A DNA stretch of 49,376 nucleotides from Treponema sp. GTDB lineage: Bacteria; Spirochaetota; Spirochaetia; Treponematales; Treponemataceae. Position numbers and translations under genes: made by a program. Location of the stretch: positions 1-49,376 of the forward strand of contig JAEDIW010000014.1 of NCBI GenBank assembly GCA_016296655.1, in the 5' to 3' direction. How positions within the stretch are numbered: position 1 is the stretch's first letter; every line of letters starts with the position of its first letter. This document shows, one piece after another, positions 25,574-33,761 of the stretch. The notes beneath the pieces are model-generated. The model had not been told where the DNA came from. It saw only the letters and a list, made by a program, of their open reading frames with translations, and ran no database searches.

Positions 25574-26896
25574 TCACAAATCAAAACTGTCATAAACTTT
25601 CTGCAAAATTTCAAGAATTTCATTGCACTCTTTTACTTTTGGTCTTTTTATTTCAACAGGAGCAATCGACAGCCTTACATTTTCAGGCATTTCGGGAACT
25701 TCACCAACGCACCTGCGGATAAAATCACTATCCAAAGCAGGATGATCGCGCATTAAAAGAACCAGTGTGCCATCATCTTCTTCAACCATGTCACGTTTTT
25801 TCAAGGCAGCAGCATAAGCGCTTGCCGTACTTCTATCTGCAAAAACATGATATTTTACAAAAAGTTCCTTGGCCGCAGCAACAATGTCCTGCTCCGAAAT
25901 TTTTGCCGTAAAAACCAGATTCCTCATCATTATTGGATTTGCTGAAAAAATTTCTTCAAGCCGTTCAATATTTGAAGGAGATGAAGGATTACTTCTTTCC
26001 CTTTCATTTATCGGAATCAAAGAATCAAGCATCGTACACTGTCCTGCAGAATCAACAGTAAGATCATCGGTCGCTGGCAAAATAAATCCAGAAACAGGCA
26101 TTGCAATCTTCCAACTATATAAGCCTGCAACGACATTACTGTAATTTCCAGGAGCCATAGCATAATAAATGTCTCCGCTAACCTTTGACTTAAGCCGGGA
26201 AAATGCATAAGGATAAAAAAAAGCCTGTGGAAAAAGCCTGCCGATGTTCGCAGTATTTGCAACTGTCAATTTAAACTTTTCCACAACTTCATGATTTGAA
26301 AAAATTTTTCTTATAATTCTATGACAGTCTTCCAAAGTTCCGTCAACTTCAACAGGATAAAGATTTCCACCGTTCCAGACATAATCTTCCTCACAAAGTC
26401 CTGTTACTCCACCCTTTGGAAAAAGCAGGACAGCTTTCAGATGTTTTTTTCCACGCAAAGCTTTTGCAAGCGTAGCAGCAAGCGAAGATGTCGTTACATC
26501 AAAAAAAATTGCCCTGGAATCTTTCATCAAAAGAATCGTTTCTAGAGACTCTACCAGATAGCTAACTCCAAAATCCCTATGCCACCCGGTAGGTCCGTGA
26601 AAAAGTTCCAATGTATATAGGGAATCATCTAATTTTTGAATTTTAGGTTCATAAGGGAAAGCCTGAGCAGCAATAGCCTCACAGATGATAGGACTGAACT
26701 CATCATTTACACAAGCCAGAGTTAAAGCTCCTGCAACAGATGCATACGTAGTTTTTTCGTCCATAAACAAAATCCAGCGGCGCAAATCATTTACATCTGC
26801 AGGGACATACAAGCCACCATCTTCTGGCATACAGTCGCATATAGCCTTTTCAAAACCAATGTTAATTTTCTTATTTCTCGTACTTGTAAAGCGCAT
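25574..26896 (-). CDS. Threonine synthase homologue without the PLP lysine
   Basis: This protein (440 aa) is collinear with ThrC, the PLP enzyme turning O-phosphohomoserine into threonine. N-terminal MRFTSTRNK, EDGGLYVP, the substrate-loop start ELFHGPT at 96-103, PKGGVTGLCEEDYVWNGGN, TVANTANIGRLFPQ and a C-terminal ThrC-like tail are clear. Yet the invariant segment normally LAFKDF reads GWHRDF: the Schiff-base lysine is Arg107. The phosphate-binding loop usually TSGDTGxA reads VTTSSLAA (134-141), without its glycines. The frame is intact with no indel, so this is a maintained but probably PLP-independent or inactive protein. Transcription: TTGGCA, 17 bases, extended TATACT, then 6 bases to ATG, without a Shine-Dalgarno. 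No thrA/thrB gene is nearby. Confidence 0.85.
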   Translation of the reverse strand: MRFTSTRNKKINIGFEKAICDCMPEDGGLYVPADVNDLRRWILFMDEKTTYASVAGALTLACVNDEFSPIICEAIAAQAFPYEPKIQKLDDSLYTLELFHGPTGWHRDFGVSYLVESLETILLMKDSRAIFFDVTTSSLAATLAKALRGKKHLKAVLLFPKGGVTGLCEEDYVWNGGNLYPVEVDGTLEDCHRIIRKIFSNHEVVEKFKLTVANTANIGRLFPQAFFYPYAFSRLKSKVSGDIYYAMAPGNYSNVVAGLYSWKIAMPVSGFILPATDDLTVDSAGQCTMLDSLIPINERERSNPSSPSNIERLEEIFSANPIMMRNLVFTAKISEQDIVAAAKELFVKYHVFADRSTASAYAAALKKRDMVEEDDGTLVLLMRDHPALDSDFIRRCVGEVPEMPENVRLSIAPVEIKRPKVKECNEILEILQKVYDSFDL

Positions 26897-26902
26897 ATCA
26901 AC

Positions 26903-26931
26903 AGTATAGCATTTTCTTCAAAACTTGCCAA
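26903..26931 (-). promoter_or_regulatory. Promoter giving a predicted leaderless mRNA (thrC-like)
   Basis: In minus-strand reading, TTGGCA (26931-26926), 17 bases, TGC-TATACT (extended -10 at 26908-26903), then 6 bases to the ATG at 26896. Confidence 0.65.
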
Positions 26932-26997
26932 ACTTAGTTTCATAGTCATCAGCCTTCTTTTCCCCTTTTCGCCTAAGCAGAAAATATTAAAATAAAC

Positions 26998-27026
26998 TTG
27001 TCCAAATGCTTTTCTTGCGTTAAACT
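26998..27026 (+). promoter_or_regulatory. Promoter of the DUF3015 gene
   Basis: TTGTCC (26998-27003), 17 bases, TAAACT (27021-27026). The leader of about 45 bases has a small hairpin GTTCT/AGAAC and a GGAGG ribosome site, the opposite arrangement to the divergent leaderless gene. Confidence 0.55.
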
Positions 27027-27075
27027 CTAAATGAGTTCTTTGGTACAGAACGAATTTCTAAATTGGAGGCAAATT

Positions 27076-27516
27076 ATGCTGAAATCAAAAATTGCTGCTG
27101 CTTTGGCAGTAGTTTCTTTGACTCTTACAGCCAGCCTGTTTGCAACAAAAGTTGGTCCAGGTCTCGGTTATGTAATTTTTGGAGACAAGAGTGGTCCTGT
27201 ATACGACCTTCTTGCAGCAACAACAAACGGAACTTTCTGTAGCGAAGGTTTCGCTATCACATTCGGAACATCAGGATACGAAGGTAGTCTGATTGGAATG
27301 GAAGCTACAGAAAAATTCGTAAATGAAAACATGGACGCTCTCGCTGCTGACATCGCAAGAGGCGAAGGTGAATATGTTGACACATTGGCTTCTATGCTCA
27401 ACGTTGCAGACACAGTTGCTTTCAAGGCAAACCTTCAGGACAACTTTGACAACATTTTCTCTGCTGATGCATCTGCAAAAGATGTTAGCGAAAAAATCGT
27501 TGCTATTGTAGGCTAA
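27076..27516 (+). CDS. DUF3015 family exported protein
   Basis: This small exported protein (146 aa) has signal peptide MLKSKIAAALAVVSLTLTASLFA and a mature start TKVGPGLGYVIFG. The pattern GPGLGYVIFGDKSGPVYDLLAATTNGTFCSEGF... matches DUF3015, a family of small periplasmic proteins without known function. The start is set by GGAGG 7 bases before the ATG; the earlier in-frame ATG at 27031 lies at the predicted transcription start. Codon use and a strong promoter and terminator suggest good expression. The next gene encodes a DUF4105 protein; I recall these two families occurring side by side in other bacteria, which hints at a joint role. Confidence 0.88.
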   Translation: MLKSKIAAALAVVSLTLTASLFATKVGPGLGYVIFGDKSGPVYDLLAATTNGTFCSEGFAITFGTSGYEGSLIGMEATEKFVNENMDALAADIARGEGEYVDTLASMLNVADTVAFKANLQDNFDNIFSADASAKDVSEKIVAIVG

Positions 27517-27531
27517 GTTACTTTTTAGCTG

Positions 27532-27569
27532 AAAAAGGGTACGGTTGCTTTTAATCGTACCCTTTTTTT
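27532..27569 (+). terminator. Terminator after the DUF3015 gene
   Basis: AAAAAGGGTACG and CGTACCCTTTTT form a 12-bp stem, extended by GTT/AAT inside, and are followed by a run of T. It is a textbook intrinsic terminator 15 bases after the stop. Confidence 0.92.
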
Positions 27570-27676
27570 GCATTTCAAAATGAGGAATTTTATAACCGAT
27601 TTTTTGTAAATTCCATAAAAATACGTCGAGCTAAGTCAGGTTAACACTTAAAGTCTTGACTTTGCAGTTTGAAGGT

Positions 27677-29620
27677 TTGAATAAAACCTTAATCTTAGAA
27701 ACCCTAATAAAAAATACAGGTTCACAATTGTTCATTTTTATTCTTTTAGCTTTATCATTTTCGTTATTTTCACCTCTTTATGCACAGGAAAACAAAAATA
27801 TTGACTATCAGGCAAAGGCTTCTGCCGCAATAGAAAAAGCCAGGCAATTAAACCTTTCTGCCAGACCATACTGGCATACCCTGCTTCACTATAAACCATC
27901 TGGCGAAGAAACATTTAAAAGCCTCGTAGACGATCCTAAATTTTTTCTTGCAAAAAACGGAAAAACAAATCCTCAGGCAGAACTTGAGGCAACTATAAAT
28001 GCTTTTTTTGCTCTTCCAGAGCCAGAGCACAAACATGCAACAGCAGCTTTTCCAGGCAGATACAAATGGATTTGCCAGAATTTAAACTTAAGTGGGGAAG
28101 ATTTTCCATACAACGGAGATGCTGAATATACCGACTTGATGTCAAAACTCGCTCCAGATTCGATATATCTGATTTTTCCTGCTGGTTACATGAAAAATCC
28201 AGCTTCGGTTTTCGGTCATACTTTCATTCTTGTAGAATCAAAAGGACAGTCACGACTCCTGGCAAATTCCATAAGTTACGGAGCAGATGCCGGCAATCTT
28301 TCAGGCTTTCTGTATGCATTTCTAGGCCTTACAGGAGGATTCAAAGGATTTTACGGTTTCAAGCCTTACTATGACAGAATCAGGGAATACAGTGCCATTG
28401 ATATGCGGGATATGTGGGAATATAAGTTAAAATTTTCTGAAGAAGAAAAAGACTCAATGCTCCGCCATATCATTGACATGAGAGGAATTTATTCAAATTA
28501 TTACTTTATTACGGAAAACTGTTCCTACAATCTTTTGTATTTGATTGAAGCTGCCAAGCCGGAAACAAAGGTTACCAGTACTTTGACAGGAGCCGTAGAA
28601 CCTATTGAAACTGTCAAACTCATCTACAACCTGGGGCTCACAGATGAAGGCACCTATCGCCCTTCGCTTTTTTCCAAAGTTGAAAATTACAAATCATATT
28701 TGACTGAAGAGCAAAATAAATTTGCAAAACAAGTCTGTATCGGAAAAAAAACTCCTGAAGACTTCGCATTTACAGACATGAGCAAAGAACAGCAGGCCAT
28801 TCTTTGGGATACCTGCGCAGAATATCTACAGCACTTGCTTTCAATCCATAAAATTGAACTGGAGGACTACAGAAAACGCTATATTTCAGTTCTGTCAGCA
28901 CGCCGAAAACTTGGTAAAATCAATCAGAAGGTTTCTATAAAAATTCCTGAAAAGCCTCACAAGGCCCACGGTTCAAAGAAATTTGCAATGCACGGTGGAA
29001 AAGACGGAAAAGGAAATTATGCAGGTATAAACTGGCGTCTTACGGCACACGATCAGCTTGAAAATCCTGCAGGTTACAGCAAAAACTCACAGCTGGTTTT
29101 CTTTTCCGTTGATGCAAGACTCTATTCAGACAATAGTTTTCAACTAAAAAATGCAATAATTGCAGAAGTTATTTCACTTCCTGCTTCTGACATTTACTTT
29201 TTGAGCACTGCTTTTCATGGAGTTGCAGGTTGGGAACAGAATTTTGACGAAAATAAAAATGATATCCTGTCATTCCGTGGAAAATTCTTTGAAGGATACA
29301 GCATAGAACCGGCCTCATGGGTTCAATTTTACATGATGATTGGTCCAGACTGTTACTTTAATCCATGCTACGACTACTGCATGGACTTGCTTTTAGGTGG
29401 CGAAGCTGGATTCATAACAACTTTTGGTAACTGGAAAAACAAAGTTGAAGCACAGGTTTTACAATCCCCATTGAACTTTGACCATTTCCGTTCTGTTTTT
29501 TCTGCTGATCAGAGGCTTACCGTTACCCAAAACCTAAATTTTTCCGCAAAATACGCATTTAATATCGATTTTGACAACACTTGGCATGAATTCAACCTTT
29601 CAATGAACATCAACTTTTAA
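27677..29620 (+). CDS. DUF4105 protein (Lnb N-terminal-domain family)
   Basis: This exported protein (647 aa from the TTG at 27677) has signal peptide core LFIFILLALSFSLFSPLYAQ. The DUF4105 domain follows: YMKNPASVFGHTFILVES with the conserved His (about residue 176), LANSISYGADAG, GLTGGFKGFYGFKPYYDRI, REYSAIDMRDMWEYKL and ENCSYNLLYLIE with the conserved Cys (about 281), a papain-like His/Cys arrangement. In Bacteroides a member of this family (Lnb) was reported as a lipoprotein N-acyltransferase; whether this longer protein does that is unproven. The last 220 residues are beta-rich, possibly an outer-membrane barrel. The start is uncertain: no ATG and no good Shine-Dalgarno; TTG at 27656 or 27677, the latter with GAAGG one base away. 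Confidence 0.8.
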   Translation: MNKTLILETLIKNTGSQLFIFILLALSFSLFSPLYAQENKNIDYQAKASAAIEKARQLNLSARPYWHTLLHYKPSGEETFKSLVDDPKFFLAKNGKTNPQAELEATINAFFALPEPEHKHATAAFPGRYKWICQNLNLSGEDFPYNGDAEYTDLMSKLAPDSIYLIFPAGYMKNPASVFGHTFILVESKGQSRLLANSISYGADAGNLSGFLYAFLGLTGGFKGFYGFKPYYDRIREYSAIDMRDMWEYKLKFSEEEKDSMLRHIIDMRGIYSNYYFITENCSYNLLYLIEAAKPETKVTSTLTGAVEPIETVKLIYNLGLTDEGTYRPSLFSKVENYKSYLTEEQNKFAKQVCIGKKTPEDFAFTDMSKEQQAILWDTCAEYLQHLLSIHKIELEDYRKRYISVLSARRKLGKINQKVSIKIPEKPHKAHGSKKFAMHGGKDGKGNYAGINWRLTAHDQLENPAGYSKNSQLVFFSVDARLYSDNSFQLKNAIIAEVISLPASDIYFLSTAFHGVAGWEQNFDENKNDILSFRGKFFEGYSIEPASWVQFYMMIGPDCYFNPCYDYCMDLLLGGEAGFITTFGNWKNKVEAQVLQSPLNFDHFRSVFSADQRLTVTQNLNFSAKYAFNIDFDNTWHEFNLSMNINF

Positions 29621-29625
29621 AATAT

Positions 29626-29673
29626 CTGAAATCTGGCTCATGAACTAAAAACAGTCCATAAGCCAGATTTCAG
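29626..29673. terminator. Hairpin between convergent genes
   Basis: CTGAAATCTGGCT (29626-29638) and AGCCAGATTTCAG (29661-29673) form a perfect 13-bp inverted repeat between the stops of the DUF4105 and PASTA genes. No T run follows on the plus strand; the minus side is AT-rich. Confidence 0.65.
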
Positions 29674-29685
29674 CAAATTCTCAAA

Positions 29686-30828
29686 TTACTCTGCAATTAT
29701 GCGCTTTTGTTCCCTGTCAACAACGTAGAGAACAATAATAGTACCTTTTTCTACATGATATGGAATAGAAAAATTGCCGCCTGTATGCTTAAAAGAAATC
29801 AACGTAGAAACTTCACCTTTAGGGCTAATAGCTTCAACCCTCATAGGAACAGGATACGGATAATTTTTCAGAGATTCAGAAAATATGCCAAATACATTCT
29901 GGCTTTCATCAATATTACCTTTTGGAAATGCAAAATCAACAGACATTCTGGTGTAATTTGGAACAAATTCAGTAGTGAAAGCCTGCTGTGAAGTAACTGT
30001 TCCAGTTTTTTCAGAAGGCTCTGCTTCATGGCTTGTAAATTCAAAAATAATTTTGCTTGTAACCATAAACTTCAGCATATCTGAAACATCTTTACCTACA
30101 ATTTTTGGTATACGGGTTTTTTCAAACTGAGGTCCGCGGCTTACAATAAGTGAAACGGTAACAGGCTCAGTAATAAGTGTACCAGCTGGAGGTGTCTGCT
30201 CAAGAATTATGCCAGGCTCTGAAACATCTGCCCTGTAAACAGGGTCTGCCAAAACAATGAGGGGATTTGCAGAACCTGCAAACAATGTCTGCAACTGCAT
30301 ACGAACATCGTCAAGCAAAAGTCCTGTATAATTTTCAACATGATCAATTACAACTCCCCGACTGACAACTAAAGAAATTCTGCGGCCAGCCTTTACAATT
30401 GAGCCGCTTGCAGGATTCTGTTCCAGAATTTTTCCAGCATCACCAGGAACTTCAGAATATCGCAACTGAATTCTTGGATAAAGTTCCTTAACCTGCATTT
30501 CAAGCAGAGCTTCTGCCAGTGGCTTTCCCTGAACATTTGGAACCATAACCTTTTCCTGCCCTTGGACAACTGCAAAGAATACAGCCAGTGCTACAACAAC
30601 CATCAGCAAAAAAGAAAATAAAACGGTTCCAACCATTATTTTTGCATTTTCCTGAAAATCGGAAACAATTTCAGAAATGTCAATTCTCAATGAACTCAAC
30701 TTGAATTTGCGCAACCGTGAAAATAGTGTAACTTTTTCAGCTTTAGTGTCAGCTGCAACAGATTCGCAAGATTCTACAGGGCTTTCCTGTATTTCAATTT
30801 TTTCTTCTTTGTTTTCGTTATCGTCCAT
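29686..30828 (-). CDS. Membrane-anchored PASTA-domain protein
   Basis: This protein (380 aa) has an acidic cytoplasmic N-terminus (1 to about 62), one membrane segment (about 64-88: VGTVLFSFLLMVVVALAVFF) and three extracytoplasmic PASTA-like domains (about 93-158, 159-232, 236-303), with the recurring signature P-N-V/I-x-G-K and ILEQ-PxxGT. PASTA domains bind peptidoglycan fragments or lipid II in kinases and penicillin-binding proteins, but here there is no kinase or transpeptidase domain. It is the last gene of the his-def-fmt operon, 12 bases after fmt, with AAGGA before the ATG. A wall-sensing or wall-anchoring role is inference. Confidence 0.88.
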   Translation of the reverse strand: MDDNENKEEKIEIQESPVESCESVAADTKAEKVTLFSRLRKFKLSSLRIDISEIVSDFQENAKIMVGTVLFSFLLMVVVALAVFFAVVQGQEKVMVPNVQGKPLAEALLEMQVKELYPRIQLRYSEVPGDAGKILEQNPASGSIVKAGRRISLVVSRGVVIDHVENYTGLLLDDVRMQLQTLFAGSANPLIVLADPVYRADVSEPGIILEQTPPAGTLITEPVTVSLIVSRGPQFEKTRIPKIVGKDVSDMLKFMVTSKIIFEFTSHEAEPSEKTGTVTSQQAFTTEFVPNYTRMSVDFAFPKGNIDESQNVFGIFSESLKNYPYPVPMRVEAISPKGEVSTLISFKHTGGNFSIPYHVEKGTIIVLYVVDREQKRIIAE

Positions 30829-30840
30829 AAAATTTTCCTT

Positions 30841-31803
30841 TTAGAGTAAAACAGAGCCAATAAAATTTCGGCTTCCATTCATAAAATCTTTGTAATTCAT
30901 GGCCTTTTTTGCCTGCCATTGAAGTTCAGTTACTACAAGTTGGCCCTTACCGCAGGCAATATAAATTCCAGTTTTTTTGTCAAAAGAAAGAACTTTTCCG
31001 GGAACGGCATCATTTGCTTCAACAGGATTTTCAGCAATTTGCGCCTTCAAAATCTTAAGATTTGTCTTTCCGTCAGAAGTAAAACAGCCAGGCTCATTTG
31101 TATAGGCACGAATTTTTGCTTCAATTACAGGAGCGCTTTCATTCCAGTCAATTTTTCCATCTTCTTTTTTTATAAGCCCTGTATAAGTAGGCTGTCCCTC
31201 CTGCGCCTTTGCAGCAGGCAGTTTTCCATTTTTAGAAATTTCAACTAAGAGTAAAGCAATTTCTTCAGCACCCATTATGGCACTTTTTTCCAGCAGAGAT
31301 TCTGCCGTTTCTGAAAAATCAAGACTAATTTCTTTCTGTACAAGCAAATCCCCGCAATCCATTTCCTGTACGATTTTCTGAACGCTGATTCCTGTTTTTT
31401 CGTCACGATTCAATATCGCTGCAGGAACAGGTGTACAACCACGGTACTTTGGCAAAAGGGACGGATGAAGGTTTATTCCACCAAATTTAAAAAGCCCCAG
31501 AAATTTAGGTCCAAAAATATGACCATAAGCAAAACACACCAAAAGGTCAGCTCCTAGAGGTGCAATTTTTTCCCTGAGCTCAGCATCCAGATGTTCAGGC
31601 GTAAAAACAGGAATTTCATGCTGTGAGGCAACAGCATGCACAGGAGTCGGAATCAAATCATGATGGCGTTTCTGCATGGAAGGAGGATTTGTAAGCACAC
31701 CAACAATTTCCACACCGCAGTCCGCAAGCTGAGTATTTTTTAAAAGATATTCCAATGTGATTGCAGCTGCCTTTGGGCTTCCTGCATACAGAACTTTGAG
31801 CAC
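30841..31803 (-). CDS. fmt: Methionyl-tRNA formyltransferase
   Basis: Fmt (320 aa) formylates Met-tRNAi for translation initiation. The N-terminal formyltransferase domain has ADLLVCFAYGHI, GGINLHPSLLPKYRGCTPVPAAI (the catalytic Asn-His pair) and VQEMDCGDLL with the catalytic Asp. The C-terminal domain (about 210-320) has KEDGKIDWNES and the EPGCFT stretch. It starts with GTG sharing one base with the def stop (TAGTG), so translation of the two is coupled. def and fmt together are the classic pair that adds and removes the formyl group. Confidence 0.95.
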   Translation of the reverse strand: MLKVLYAGSPKAAAITLEYLLKNTQLADCGVEIVGVLTNPPSMQKRHHDLIPTPVHAVASQHEIPVFTPEHLDAELREKIAPLGADLLVCFAYGHIFGPKFLGLFKFGGINLHPSLLPKYRGCTPVPAAILNRDEKTGISVQKIVQEMDCGDLLVQKEISLDFSETAESLLEKSAIMGAEEIALLLVEISKNGKLPAAKAQEGQPTYTGLIKKEDGKIDWNESAPVIEAKIRAYTNEPGCFTSDGKTNLKILKAQIAENPVEANDAVPGKVLSFDKKTGIYIACGKGQLVVTELQWQAKKAMNYKDFMNGSRNFIGSVLL

Positions 31804-32378
31804 TATTTTCCTGCCTTTTTTGCCTGTTTTGCGGCGATTTTTGCCGCAATCCGCTTAGATTTGGCTTCTTTTTCAGCCTGTTTTTTTGCATAACGTTCCT
31901 GACGTTTTGCAAACTTTTCAATTGTTTTTTTGGCAAAGTCCTCATCCCCACGGTCAATGAAAACATGACCATCAAGGTGATCGTATTCATGCTGAATTAC
32001 TCTTGCCAAAAAACCATCTGCTTCAAGAGTAAACGGTTTGCCGTTTTCATCAAAAGCCTGAACCGTAATTTTTTTAGGGCGGAGAATTGATTCATACACT
32101 TCAGGAATACTGAGACAGCCTTCTTCATAAGGAACCATTTCTTCTGAAGTTGAAATAATCTGCGGATTTATGAAAACACGGCGAACATCGTCATCTGCAA
32201 TAATTACAAACATCCTGATTGAAAGTCCAATCTGAGGGGCAGCAAGCCCTACTCCATTGGCTTCAATCATTGTTTCAAACATTTCTTCTGCAAGTTTTTT
32301 ATGCTCTTGTGTTATTTCTGGTACTGGTTTAGCAACCTGACGCAGCACCGCTTCTCCAAGCTTACAAATTCTCAACAT
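31803..32378 (-). CDS. def: Peptide deformylase
   Basis: Def (191 aa) is a metal hydrolase that removes the formyl group from nascent proteins. All three motifs are present: GVGLAAPQIG, EEGCLSIPEV and QHEYDHLDG, giving the Cys-His-His metal site and catalytic Glu. The C-terminus carries a family-variable tail of about 25 Lys/Ala-rich residues (KQAEKEAKSKRIAAK). GGAG lies 6 bases before the ATG. It is 15 bases after hisD in the same operon. Confidence 0.95.
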   Translation of the reverse strand: MLRICKLGEAVLRQVAKPVPEITQEHKKLAEEMFETMIEANGVGLAAPQIGLSIRMFVIIADDDVRRVFINPQIISTSEEMVPYEEGCLSIPEVYESILRPKKITVQAFDENGKPFTLEADGFLARVIQHEYDHLDGHVFIDRGDEDFAKKTIEKFAKRQERYAKKQAEKEAKSKRIAAKIAAKQAKKAGK

Positions 32379-32393
32379 AATTTCTCCATTTTT

Positions 32394-33761
32394 CTACTGT
32401 TCCAGCCGAATTCTTGCTGCCCTGGCATGAGCTGCAAGACCTTCTGCATCACCAATAAAACCAGAAGCCTTTGCACTGGCGACAGCACCTTCAGAACCAT
32501 TCTTTGCACGCAGCGTTGTAACAGTTTTCAAAAAGCAGCGGACACTTAATCCGCCTGTAAAACGTGCAGAACCCGAAGTAGGCAATGTATGGTTCAAACC
32601 TGCTGCATAGTCACCAAAAACTTCTGCGGCTGTATGTCCAATAAACAGCGAACCATAATTATGAACAAGATTCTGAATTTTCTGCCGTGCTTCGCTGTCT
32701 TCCATAGCAAGTTCCAGATGTTCAGGAGCCTTGCGGTTAGCAAATTCTGCAGCCTGTTCCAAAGAGTCAGTAATAATTATTCTACCACAGTTATTTATGC
32801 TTGCACATGCCGTTTCCTTTGTTTCAAGAGAGGCAAGCTGCTTTTCAATTTCTTCGGCAACAGCTTTTGCAAGATTTTCATCTGGAGTTGCCAGTACTGG
32901 TTGAGCAACAATGTCATGTTCTGCCTGTGCCAGCAAATCAGCAGCAACCCATGCTGGATTTGCAGAAGAGTCTGCAATAATGAAAACCTCTGTAGGTCCT
33001 GCAACCATGTCAATTCCTACAGTTCCGTAAACAAGTTTCTTGGCTTCTGCAACAAATTTATTGCCAGGACCTACAATTACGTCAACCCGTGGAATTGATT
33101 CTGTACCAAATGCCATGGCAGCAATGGCCTGGGCGCCGCCACAAGCAAACACTTTTGTAGCCCCACAAATATAAGCTGCAGCCATAATTCCTTCATCGGC
33201 ATACGGCTTTCCGCCAATATAAGCTTTTCCAGAAACTCCAGTTCCTGCCTTTTCAGCAGAAGCTTTATCATCTGGATGAACACGAGGTGGTGTACAAAGA
33301 ATTACATCTTTAACCCCAGCTGCAGCTGCCGGTGTCAATGTCATGATTACAGTCGACAGCAAAGGAAATCTTCCAGCAGGAACATAAGCACCAGCCCTGT
33401 CAACTGCAAGAGTTTTTTGCCCTGTAAACAAACCAGGTCTCAGTTCAGTTTCAAAATCTGTAAAAGATTCCCTTTGTTTTACTGCAAATTCCATTGCTAA
33501 ATCATGAGAATAAAGCAGAGACTTGTACAAATCAGGATTTTCTTTTTCAAGCTTTTCAGCTGCAGCTTTCAACTCACTCTGCGGAATTTCAAATTCTTTC
33601 GGATCTGAAACATCAAACCGTGCAGTATAGTCATGCAACGCAGCATCTTTTTTAGTTCTTATGTCTGAAAGAACTGTTCTTACAGTATCAATTGATTGCC
33701 CAAAATCCCTGCCGAAAAAAAATTCCTCTTCAACCTCAGAGGCCTTCTGTATCTTTATCAT
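32394..33761 (-). CDS. hisD: Histidinol dehydrogenase
   Basis: HisD (455 aa, typical length about 430) catalyses the last two oxidations of histidine synthesis with NAD+. Seen are VGPGNKFVAEAKKLVYG, DMVAGPTEVFIIAD, the catalytic RKAPEHLELAM Glu-His pair, and NHTLPTSGSARFTGGLSV near the C-terminus. It overlaps the upstream hisA-I-E gene by 4 bases (ATGA-type coupling). With the fused gene, this operon provides HisI, HisE, a HisA-like barrel and HisD; HisG, HisF, HisH, HisB, HisC are not in the window. Confidence 0.96.
   Translation of the reverse strand: MIKIQKASEVEEEFFFGRDFGQSIDTVRTVLSDIRTKKDAALHDYTARFDVSDPKEFEIPQSELKAAAEKLEKENPDLYKSLLYSHDLAMEFAVKQRESFTDFETELRPGLFTGQKTLAVDRAGAYVPAGRFPLLSTVIMTLTPAAAAGVKDVILCTPPRVHPDDKASAEKAGTGVSGKAYIGGKPYADEGIMAAAYICGATKVFACGGAQAIAAMAFGTESIPRVDVIVGPGNKFVAEAKKLVYGTVGIDMVAGPTEVFIIADSSANPAWVAADLLAQAEHDIVAQPVLATPDENLAKAVAEEIEKQLASLETKETACASINNCGRIIITDSLEQAAEFANRKAPEHLELAMEDSEARQKIQNLVHNYGSLFIGHTAAEVFGDYAAGLNHTLPTSGSARFTGGLSVRCFLKTVTTLRAKNGSEGAVASAKASGFIGDAEGLAAHARAARIRLEQ

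Noticed and set aside
26897..27075. Riboswitch or T-box before the thrC-like gene
   Set aside because: The predicted promoter lies 6 bases from the start codon, leaving no leader to fold.
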